From assembly GCA_937968035.1 (NCBI GenBank), contig CALBTS010000344.1, positions 1 to 5,698 on the forward strand: DNA of 5,698 nt. Direction: 5' to 3'. The notes beneath the pieces were generated by a model. It was not told the DNA's origin and did not search any database. It saw only the letters and a program-made list of their open reading frames with translations. Every line of letters begins with the position of its first letter. The stretch's first letter is position 1. The position numbers were made by a program, and so were the translations under genes. This DNA comes from an uncultured Methanomethylovorans sp. (GTDB lineage: Archaea > Halobacteriota > Methanosarcinia > Methanosarcinales > Methanosarcinaceae). This document shows positions 1 through 5,666 of this stretch, in pieces.

Positions 1-301
1 GCGCCTTCAAGTACTGAATCAGAGCACTAAAGGTAAGCAGTACCATGTACACCACAAGTATGCTGCCGATGGTGATCTCTATGCCGGCGCCTTCGGCGAA
101 GTTGCGTATGGCAAGCGCGATGCCGTCAGGCTCTCCTTCCGTGCCTATGCTCAGCAGCTGCAGCAGAGGGATAAGCAATACAATAGAAAAACCCCCGGTC
201 ACCCCCTGCAATAATGTCAGCATGAGGATCAGCAGGAGTTTCCAGGGCTGGTGCCCGCGAAGAAGGGAGAAAGTTTTAACTATAAAGCCAACTTTGTTCA
301 T
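1..301 (-). CDS. Lasso peptide ABC exporter (D protein), N-terminal part, runs off the window
   Basis: This is the first 100 codons of a membrane protein that continues beyond base 1. It starts MNKVGFIVKTF. A long hydrophobic stretch follows at about residues 21-52 (LLLILMLTLLQG, then IVLLIPLLQLL). After a short polar loop (about 53-78) comes a second hydrophobic segment at about 79-98 (SILVVYMVLLTF). This matches the start of the transmembrane domain of an ABC exporter that carries membrane and ATPase domains on one chain; the ATPase domain would lie outside the window. The ATG (301-299) overlaps the stop of the B1 gene in ATGA, which implies translational coupling. In lasso clusters this exporter (McjD type) pumps out the mature peptide and often gives self-immunity. 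Calling it an ABC exporter rests on the membrane pattern plus context, since no Walker motif is visible. It is clearly richer in GC than the middle of the window (37 of 60 bases at 61-120). Confidence 0.85.
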   Translation of the reverse strand, partial: MNKVGFIVKTFSLLRGHQPWKLLLILMLTLLQGVTGGFSIVLLIPLLQLLSIGTEGEPDGIALAIRNFAEGAGIEITIGSILVVYMVLLTFSALIQYLKA

Positions 302-588
302 TCATGTTTAAGAACGACCCCAAGTTTCACCATCTCATCGATCACCTCGGTGACCTCGGACTGGCATTGTTCGGCATCTACTTCGTACTCTTCCATCAGC
401 CTACTACACAGTTCATCAATAGTCAGAGGCACCTCAATAAGATCCCAGATCCGGGTTGCTACAGGATTAAGTGAGAAGTATTTGCCCTTATCAATATCCA
501 TCATCACCACTTCATCCTGCAAACGACCGGAGATGGTATTTTCATTTCGTACGTAAGTAGTCTTGAAGTCAATTTTTTCTGGAGCCAT
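298..588 (-). CDS. PqqD-like leader-binding protein (lasso B1, RiPP recognition element)
   Basis: This 96-residue protein belongs to the PqqD-like family that forms the stand-alone RiPP recognition element of lasso clusters. Family landmarks are clear: GRLQDEVVMMDIDKGKYFSL at residues 21-40 covers the beta strands, followed by N-P-V-A-T-R-I-W-D-L at 41-50. A helical C-terminal half follows, with TIDELCSRLMEEY at 56-68 and EVTEVIDEMVKLGVV at 78-92. Its role is to bind the precursor leader and present it to the B2 peptidase. The start is the ATG at 588, preceded by the A/T-rich AATTCAAATCAAA with no Shine-Dalgarno. Its stop overlaps the exporter start by 4 bases. It is unusual here in lying more than 3.7 kb from B2, beyond the precursor, cyclase and ATP-grasp genes. 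In many clusters B1 and B2 are adjacent. Confidence 0.93.
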   Translation of the reverse strand: MAPEKIDFKTTYVRNENTISGRLQDEVVMMDIDKGKYFSLNPVATRIWDLIEVPLTIDELCSRLMEEYEVDAEQCQSEVTEVIDEMVKLGVVLKHE

Positions 589-875
589 TTTGATTTGAAT
601 TAATTTAAAATATCACTGATCTGTAAAAGTAATCTGTAAAAATCAGATTTCTCAAATTATTAAACAAGATTGGAGATGGGAAAGCTTTGTACTCCAGCAG
701 AAAATTTGAAAACTTAAAATTTGAAGATTTTAGGTCTTCAAAGAATAATAATGTGCTGCCCTGAAGAATATACGGTATCATAAATGATATAAACCTGTCA
801 AATCTATGTGCATGATGTTTTATCAACTTGAATCTATTATTTTTATCTCAACAATATTTTTATAAGCATTAACTA
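589..875. promoter_or_regulatory. Divergent intergenic region between B1-exporter and ATP-grasp genes
   Basis: These 287 very A/T-rich bases separate two divergent start codons (B1 on minus at 588, ATP-grasp on plus at 876). They must contain promoters for both directions. No exact Bacteroidota -7 box (TAnnTTTG) with a properly spaced -33 TTG was found. The nearest match is TATTTTTA at 855-862 on plus, with a TTG at 828-830; the 24-base gap is longer than the usual 19-21. A direct repeat and a small inverted repeat lie on the B1 side (619-649). A 73-codon minus-strand frame at 826-605 and a 19-codon plus-strand frame at 806-865 occur here, but neither resembles a known protein or a lasso precursor. 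The region is called from gene orientation, not from a recognised promoter. Confidence 0.45.
619..649. repeat. Tandem 10-base repeat with overlapping small inverted repeat upstream of B1
   Basis: ATCTGTAAAA occurs at 619-628 and again at 632-641, a 13-base period. The second copy overlaps an inverted repeat, AATCTG (631-636) and CAGATT (644-649), with a 7-base loop. The block lies 31-61 bases upstream of the B1 start codon, where a transcription factor site would be expected. The parts are short and the DNA is A/T-rich, so chance is a real possibility. No regulator gene is visible in the window. Confidence 0.3.
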
Positions 876-2117
876 ATGCTGCTAAAAAAATTAATCAGAC
901 TGTACAATTCACTGCCTTTTTTTGGCCCTTTTCTTTCTTGTGTCGATAAACAACACCGGCTGTTGTATTCAAAAGTCTATTTCTGCTCGACCTATAAAAT
1001 GCCCCTCTTATTAAGGGTTATTTTATATCCTGTATTATATGTAATGTGGCTAATTAAGGGAGCCTACCTGGTCATTCGTAATTTTTATCATAATTCAAAT
1101 GATACAAGGTGCAATTATAATGTAAGCAACCTGAAACAGCTTAAAAACTTACTATTCTTTACATTTATCTTCAATATAAATCCGGAAAGGTACTATACGC
1201 TGAGGCTCTTTAAGAAGAATTTTTCTAGAAATGAGCCTTTCATGTCAAACTCACATCTGACACCTATTCTCAGGTTTATTTCAAGATCGGGATCTGTTCT
1301 GGCGATAAATGACAAATTTGAATTTTGGAAGAAATTAAAGGACAACACTATAAGAATCCCTGAAACATTGGCTATTATAAGTAAAAACGGTATAAGCTTG
1401 CTCAAAGAGGGTCAGTCTTTCCCTGAATCTGACCTGTTCCTTAAACCTGTCACGGGGTCCAGGGGTTATGATTGTACCCTTTTAATGTATGGAGGAAATG
1501 GCATTTATAACCCTGAGCATTCGGAATTTCATTTCAACGAAACCAATCTAAAAAAATATCTGCGTCACAAGGCGTTCAGACAAAATTATATACTCCAACC
1601 AAGGTATCTTAACCACCCAGACTTAAATGACATCAGTAACGGGCATTTGTGCACATGCAGAATTGTAACTTACCTTGAGGACAACCAAGTTCCTAAATTT
1701 CTGTTTTCTCTGTTTATGATGCCTGTTGGGGATAGCATCTCAAGCAACACTGGCGCAATCTGGTCAGCAATAGATTCTGAAACTGGTATTCTTGAGGCCC
1801 CGAGCGATATGTACCAGAAAGAACTTATTGACAAGCACCCACAGGGGGGAGGAGTGATAAAAGGAAAGAATCTGCCATTTTGGGAAGAAGTAAAAGAAAG
1901 TTGTATTATGGCACATTCAATGTTCTCTGATCTTCATTTCATCGGCTGGGATGTCGCACTTTGTCGTGAAGGTCCGGTAATACTGGAAGGGAATATTTCA
2001 TGGGATTTGGAATTCTGGCAGCTGAACGAAACTTTTCAAAGTGCTATCTTATTCTTTAAATCAGTATTGGAAGAAAAGCTGCAGGCAGAATTACAAACCC
2101 TGAAGCATAAACCTTAA
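876..2117 (+). CDS. ATP-grasp ligase-like protein (resembles sugar-transfer-associated ATP-grasp family)
   Basis: This 413-residue protein carries an ATP-grasp domain in its C-terminal two thirds. Visible landmarks: NDKFEFWKKL at 145-154, at the usual entry to the fold; FLKPVTGSRGYD at 188-199, with nucleotide-binding Lys190 and a flexible glycine loop; YILQPR at 238-243, the strand that contacts adenine; and FIGWDVAL at 355-362 and VILEGN at 368-373, with metal-binding candidates Asp359, Glu371 and Asn373. The pattern GWDVAL...GPVILEGN is typical of the family named sugar-transfer-associated ATP-grasp. The N-terminal part is different, with a hydrophobic run at about 43-60 that could sit at the membrane. 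ATP-grasp enzymes join a carboxylate to an amine or similar nucleophile through an acyl phosphate; the substrate here is unknown. It is the only gene on the plus strand, divergent from B1 and converging on the cyclase with 28 bases between stops. It could be a lasso tailoring enzyme or an unrelated surface-polysaccharide gene that landed here. Its GC is low (16 of 60 bases at 1141-1200). Confidence 0.85.
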   Translation: MLLKKLIRLYNSLPFFGPFLSCVDKQHRLLYSKVYFCSTYKMPLLLRVILYPVLYVMWLIKGAYLVIRNFYHNSNDTRCNYNVSNLKQLKNLLFFTFIFNINPERYYTLRLFKKNFSRNEPFMSNSHLTPILRFISRSGSVLAINDKFEFWKKLKDNTIRIPETLAIISKNGISLLKEGQSFPESDLFLKPVTGSRGYDCTLLMYGGNGIYNPEHSEFHFNETNLKKYLRHKAFRQNYILQPRYLNHPDLNDISNGHLCTCRIVTYLEDNQVPKFLFSLFMMPVGDSISSNTGAIWSAIDSETGILEAPSDMYQKELIDKHPQGGGVIKGKNLPFWEEVKESCIMAHSMFSDLHFIGWDVALCREGPVILEGNISWDLEFWQLNETFQSAILFFKSVLEEKLQAELQTLKHKP

Positions 2118-2145
2118 CTAAAGGGAATTTCATCAATATAAGAGT

Positions 2146-3996
2146 TCACTTTCGAAGACCTTGATAAATCCTTGCAAACTCATGGGCCTTTTTAGCAAAA
2201 ATCAGGATTGAAAACTCTTCTGCAAAACTTACTTTGGATTCAGCGGAATTGAAATTATCAATTGACTTCCTTAATTTTCCGAAATCTATCATCTTAAGAA
2301 CCTGATCCTGTTCCAGGCTGTCTAGTTCTTTTGCAATTTCCTTGCATGCCTTATTAATCAAAACATAAAAATAATCTAACCTTACGGGATCATTCTTTGA
2401 AGGATTGGTTCTGACTCTTTCAGGTGCAACTCCCCTTAGTATCTCTCTGATTAATTTTCGATTTTGCAACCCCGTGGTTAATGCTGTGGATGGGATGCTC
2501 AATACATATTCGATAATCCTTTTGTCAAGCAAAGGATATCTATACTCAACCCCGTTAGATATTCCGGCATAATACCAATTTTCAGCCCGCTCCGCAATAT
2601 GGAACTGGTAAATGAATTTCAATAGTATTTCTCTTCTCGACCTCCATGAATAAAAGTCATTTAAGGTTTTACTACTAACAGAATATTCTTTGTTCAAATA
2701 CTTAATATCTCCTGCAGGGAATTTCGAAAGAGAATAAAACCTCAATGAAAGGGCTGGTAAGATCACACCCTGAATTAGAACTCTCAATAGCTGATGAGGT
2801 CTTGTTAATGGGTTTCTTTTCAAAAAAGATCTCCAGTGAAGGCCAAAGAAAAGATCAGAATCTACTCCTATTTCACCTGAACTAATAAATTCATCTCCTC
2901 CCCACCCGCTGAATATTAAATTTATAGCATTTGCGTTCGCATGTTCCAAAACCTTTACTTCATAGAAGAGATCCGTAAGATTCTTCCAATTCATCAGGTG
3001 TTTAATGATATCTGATGAATCCAGTTTTGTATAAACAGGTTCAATTTTAAGACTTGCTGCAGATTCTCCGACTAACTCTCTTTCATCGTGTGATTTTGTC
3101 TGAGGATCATATGATTGTGGTGACCAGCAATATCCAAAAAATTCACTCTGTTTGATGTATGCTTTTCTTGAAATTGAAGCTACTAAATATGAATCCAGCC
3201 CTCCACTAAGATGAGCAGAGGCTTTGAATTTAGCGTCGGAGCGTATCCTGACTGAATCTTCAATAAGGATCCTCAGGTCATTTACAGCATCATAGAACGT
3301 CAGATTCCTGTTTTCCTTGATTTTCTCAGGTATCCAATATTTTTTTAAAGCAACTCCTCCTTTTTCAAATTTAATATAACAGCCAGGGGGTATCTTTTTT
3401 ACCTTTTTGTTTGGTGTAATTCCGAATTCTTCTGTAAGACCTGATGCTGAGATTGTGTGACTAATCATCAATTTATCAAAGAACTCTTTGTTAATTTCCT
3501 CATCCCCATATAACGCCTTGCTAAGACTCAGGTTGTCAGATGAAAAGTAAAGAGAATCAGATTCTGAGCAGTACGAAATAGGTCTGATACCCAAATGATC
3601 TCTGTAAATGTAAGTTAATGCTCTTCCCTGATCGTAAATGAAGATTGAAAAGTCGCCATTAATTCCAGAAACAAAATTCTCACCATATTCCTGGTATAAG
3701 ATAGAGACTAGCTCGGGAACACGTATTTCTTCTTTTTTGATCTTAACACTCTCCAGTAGAGCATGAGTATTGAATATAGCTCCCGAAAACAGAACCAGCA
3801 AATTAAGGTTTTTGTCTATATAGAAGTGGTCTTCTGCCACGTATGGTAACCTTGGGTCCATAAAGAAGCCCCCCTTGAAGGTACTGAAGGAAACCTCATA
3901 ATGTTGACAACCAGGCCAGAAAATGCTTTGCCTAAGGGCGTCTAAATCAGAAAAAAAATCCACTGGATTGCCTGTGACAAAACCACCGTAAATCAT
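2146..3996 (-). CDS. Lasso peptide cyclase (C protein, asparagine synthetase B-like)
   Basis: This 616-residue enzyme closes the lasso ring: it adenylates the precursor's acidic side chain with ATP, and the new N-terminal amine then attacks to give an isopeptide bond. The N-terminal half is a class II glutaminase-like fold, with GINGDFSIFIYD at 111-122 and RDHLGIRPISY at 132-142. It starts MIYGG where active glutaminases have Met-Cys-Gly, so the catalytic cysteine is missing and ammonia production from glutamine is not expected. The synthetase half has the pyrophosphate loop SGGLDS at 264-269, SGWGGDEF at 363-370, and YRYPLLD at 485-491. The length matches asparagine-synthetase-like lasso cyclases. 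The ATG at 3996 is the first possible start, because an in-frame TAG lies four codons upstream. There is no Shine-Dalgarno, and the start codon falls inside a hairpin. The gene follows the precursor by 69 bases on the same strand. Confidence 0.95.
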   Translation of the reverse strand: MIYGGFVTGNPVDFFSDLDALRQSIFWPGCQHYEVSFSTFKGGFFMDPRLPYVAEDHFYIDKNLNLLVLFSGAIFNTHALLESVKIKKEEIRVPELVSILYQEYGENFVSGINGDFSIFIYDQGRALTYIYRDHLGIRPISYCSESDSLYFSSDNLSLSKALYGDEEINKEFFDKLMISHTISASGLTEEFGITPNKKVKKIPPGCYIKFEKGGVALKKYWIPEKIKENRNLTFYDAVNDLRILIEDSVRIRSDAKFKASAHLSGGLDSYLVASISRKAYIKQSEFFGYCWSPQSYDPQTKSHDERELVGESAASLKIEPVYTKLDSSDIIKHLMNWKNLTDLFYEVKVLEHANANAINLIFSGWGGDEFISSGEIGVDSDLFFGLHWRSFLKRNPLTRPHQLLRVLIQGVILPALSLRFYSLSKFPAGDIKYLNKEYSVSSKTLNDFYSWRSRREILLKFIYQFHIAERAENWYYAGISNGVEYRYPLLDKRIIEYVLSIPSTALTTGLQNRKLIREILRGVAPERVRTNPSKNDPVRLDYFYVLINKACKEIAKELDSLEQDQVLKMIDFGKLRKSIDNFNSAESKVSFAEEFSILIFAKKAHEFARIYQGLRK

Positions 3997-4011
3997 TAGA
4001 TATACCTAATG
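3994..4011 (-). promoter_or_regulatory. Hairpin enclosing the cyclase start codon
   Basis: Read on the minus strand, CATTAGGTATATCTAATG folds into six Watson-Crick pairs plus an inner G-U pair around a UAUA tetraloop. The final ATG of the 3' arm is the cyclase start codon. The element lies 55 bases after the precursor stop. Structures between precursor and processing genes are known in proteobacterial lasso clusters, where they are thought to keep enzyme levels below precursor levels. Here the likely effect is reduced initiation on the cyclase. The stem is A/U-rich and weak, and no T-tract follows, so it does not look like a terminator. Confidence 0.45.
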
Positions 4012-4065
4012 TCACTTAAATTCGAAATGAATTAAGATTAAGGCAGAAATAATATTTCAGTGCAA

Positions 4066-4206
4066 CTAACTTGCTGCAGACTTTGTATAAAAATTATTAT
4101 TTTCTGCATGTTTGGGGCTCGGCCCACTGTAAGTGGTTTTTTTAATCTCAAAACTCTTAATCTTGGGTGATGACCAAGCCTTCTTATTGTAGTGTAAAGC
4201 TTCCAT
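4066..4206 (-). CDS. Lasso peptide precursor (A protein)
   Basis: This 46-codon frame lies between the B2 peptidase and the cyclase, the expected place for a precursor. It begins MEALHYNKKAWSSPKIKSF. The leader has W11-S-S-P14-K-I16, an aromatic-x-x-Pro-x-aliphatic motif equivalent to the YxxPxL site bound by B1 proteins. Thr24-Thr25 follow near the cleavage point. The C-terminal part reads SGPSPKHAE (27-35), NNNFYTK (36-42), SAAS (43-46). Glu35 is the only acidic residue after the leader, so it must be the ring acceptor. With Thr25 in the penultimate leader position, the core starts at Ser27 and the ring has 9 residues. If the core starts at Gly28, the ring has 8. Phe39 and Tyr40 are likely steric plugs. 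The peptide ends in Ser, the residue phosphorylated by paeninodin-type kinases. The ATG follows TTCCAATATA with no Shine-Dalgarno. Not recognised as any known lasso peptide. Confidence 0.9.
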   Translation of the reverse strand: MEALHYNKKAWSSPKIKSFEIKKTTYSGPSPKHAENNNFYTKSAAS

Positions 4207-4341
4207 TATATTGGAATTTAACTCTTTAATGTTAAAAGTGAGCTTTAATCAATTGTAAAGATACAAATTAAATCTTAATTTTCTTCATATCAACCGTAAA
4301 TTCTGTATGAGTGACCTATAATCCATTGAAAAGCCACCCAA
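4207..4341 (-). promoter_or_regulatory. Leader region of the precursor gene with a possible -7 box
   Basis: These 135 bases separate the B2 stop from the precursor start and are strongly A/T-rich. The gap is long enough for the precursor-cyclase pair to have its own promoter. TATCTTTA (4263-4256 on minus) matches the Bacteroidota -7 box TAnnTTTG in all but the last base and lies about 50 bases upstream of the precursor ATG. No TTG is found at the usual 19-21 base spacing; the nearest is 27 bases upstream. Only frames of 13 codons or fewer with an ATG are present. Confidence 0.25.
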
Positions 4342-4755
4342 CTATTTTAGTTCAATAAACGAATCACCTGACGGAATAATCTCGACAAAGTCAACTACCA
4401 TCCATGCATGTGCTATTAATTTTCCCGATGGCCTCTTCTTTACGCCAAAAGATATTAGCGGTTCAAAACCTCTTTTTTGCAGCATCCACTTTCCGGAGAT
4501 ACATTGCACAAGACACCTGTTTTTCCAGAGCGCCAACCGGTCAGTATGATATAATGCAAACTTCACGTCAGTAAGAAACTCATCGAAGGGTTCCGGAGCC
4601 TTATGCCACTTACGAAATTTGATGTTCAAGACCTTCTTTAATGGTATCAAAATCAGAAACCCCTTTGCCATATAGAGCATCACAACAGCTTCAATCAGTA
4701 AACACTTCCGTCTTCGGCTTAGCTTCAGATACTTTCTAATAAGATTTAAACTCAT
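4342..4755 (-). CDS. Lasso leader peptidase (B2 protein, transglutaminase-like)
   Basis: This 137-residue protein matches the transglutaminase-like cysteine protease of lasso clusters that removes the precursor leader, usually after a penultimate threonine. The catalytic region is NRCLVQCISGKWMLQKRGF at 79-97, with Cys81 the likely nucleophile (aligned to the NRCLV-type motif; Cys85 is less likely). It is followed by SFGVKKRP at 102-109, then AHAWMVVD at 115-122 with His116 and Asp122 completing the triad. The length is normal for a stand-alone B2. It lacks the leader-binding domain found in fused B proteins, which fits the separate B1 gene at 588-298. An in-frame TAG two codons upstream makes the ATG at 4755 the first possible start. 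The gene follows the kinase by 92 bases and precedes the precursor by 135 bases on the same strand. Confidence 0.93.
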   Translation of the reverse strand: MSLNLIRKYLKLSRRRKCLLIEAVVMLYMAKGFLILIPLKKVLNIKFRKWHKAPEPFDEFLTDVKFALYHTDRLALWKNRCLVQCISGKWMLQKRGFEPLISFGVKKRPSGKLIAHAWMVVDFVEIIPSGDSFIELK

Positions 4756-4847
4756 TCTCTATACCGCTCGCTTCTTCAGTTGCTGGAGACTGATTGTCGA
4801 ACGCCTTGTAAGTTTTAATAAACCAAATTCCTTAAAACTAACGGCGC

Positions 4848-5666
4848 TCAAATCCTTTTTTCAAGCATTCTCCTTAACTCACTAATGCCGGAGGTTCCTG
4901 CTCTCTTGACATGGTAAACTCTCACAAACGAGGCAATGACCTCTAAGGTACGGAAATAGGTTTTCTCATTATCCTTCATTCCCTCGAGGTACTCCCATCG
5001 GTATATCTCATTCCTCAGAGCAACAAACTTTTCCGCCCCGGTTATCTCCTGCAAAGATATTCCATCATCATGCCCGGCAGAAATTATAAAAACAATATTC
5101 AGGGGGTAATACTCTATATCACTCTTAATAACGGGATAATAAAATTTTTCAATATCAGGCGCAATCTTCTTGAGCCCATCCTTTTTAAGCTCGAGCTGTT
5201 TCAGGGTGTCATCCCACAGTTTGATGCGGTCTGAAATGGCCTTAATATAAGGCTTGCCACCAATAATTGTCATTGGGGAAACATCATCAGTAAGGAACTC
5301 CGCCCCGTTAATACAAAAAGAAGCCGTCAAGGACGACTTCCCTGCACCAGCCTCGCCACAAATCATTATTCCAAGGCCATTGTAACGGAAACTGCTCCCA
5401 TGCAACGGCAGAATCTTTCTCTGATGAAGTATCGCCCCGTATACCGAGCCGTTCAGATAAAGCTCAAGAGATTCTGTGGTCGCCTCGTGCGCAGGAGAAT
5501 ACTCCACCTCTTTGCCGTCCCTGGCATAAAAGGTCCCGACCCCTTCAACCTGCATCGCAAACTCATCCTGGTTCATCTGCCAGAAACTGTCGGCATAAAG
5601 GGGAGATGCAACTTGCCTAACCCTTCCAACACGTCTGACCGTGACATCTTTTAACGGAAACCTCAC
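4848..5666 (-). CDS. HPr kinase-like peptide kinase, probably phosphorylates the precursor's C-terminal Ser
   Basis: This 272-residue protein resembles the HPr kinase C-terminal domain. LPLHGSSFRYNGLGIMICGE at 86-105 leads into the P-loop GEAGAGKSS (104-112, Lys110). The His89-Gly, the following strand and the P-loop mirror the HxxxxxxxGxGxxxxGxxGxGKS layout of HPr kinases. GAEFLTDDVSP at 121-131 supplies the catalytic and metal-binding pair Asp127-Asp128. The N-terminal 80 residues are less conserved. In lasso clusters such as paeninodin, a homologous kinase phosphorylates the side chain of the precursor's C-terminal serine, and the precursor here ends in Ser46. The start is GTG at 5666: an in-frame TAG sits directly before it, and the next in-frame Met is residue 31, inside conserved-looking sequence. 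No Shine-Dalgarno is seen. It is the first gene of the visible minus-strand run, and 92 bases separate it from B2. A role in sugar regulation is unlikely given the context. Confidence 0.9.
   Translation of the reverse strand: MRFPLKDVTVRRVGRVRQVASPLYADSFWQMNQDEFAMQVEGVGTFYARDGKEVEYSPAHEATTESLELYLNGSVYGAILHQRKILPLHGSSFRYNGLGIMICGEAGAGKSSLTASFCINGAEFLTDDVSPMTIIGGKPYIKAISDRIKLWDDTLKQLELKKDGLKKIAPDIEKFYYPVIKSDIEYYPLNIVFIISAGHDDGISLQEITGAEKFVALRNEIYRWEYLEGMKDNEKTYFRTLEVIASFVRVYHVKRAGTSGISELRRMLEKRI

Noticed and set aside
45..556. Two plus-strand open frames (45-311 and 251-556)
   Set aside because: They lie opposite the exporter and B1 genes, which have clear family motifs and a coupled ATGA overlap. 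The plus-strand translations are Ser-rich and show no recognisable domain.
605..826. 73-codon minus-strand frame upstream of B1
   Set aside because: The translation is Phe/Asn/Leu-rich, as expected from A/T-rich noncoding DNA. It has no leader motif, no lasso-like core and no family resemblance.
806..865. 19-codon plus-strand frame ending just before the ATP-grasp gene
   Set aside because: It is hydrophobic and short with no ribosome-binding context. A leader-peptide role is possible, but nothing in the sequence supports it.
1193..1405. 70-codon minus-strand frame inside the ATP-grasp gene
   Set aside because: It is antisense to a gene with clear motifs, and its own translation has no recognisable features.
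2118..2145. Possible bidirectional terminator between converging ATP-grasp and cyclase genes
   Set aside because: The 28 bases contain no inverted repeat with a convincing stem or T-tract on either strand.
4268..4334. Tiny ATG frames of 6 and 13 codons in the gap before the precursor, as possible second precursors
   Set aside because: They are too short to hold a leader and core, and lack the recognition motif.
5400..5654. 84-codon plus-strand frame opposite the kinase
   Set aside because: It is antisense to the P-loop and N-terminal region of the kinase and has no domain signal.
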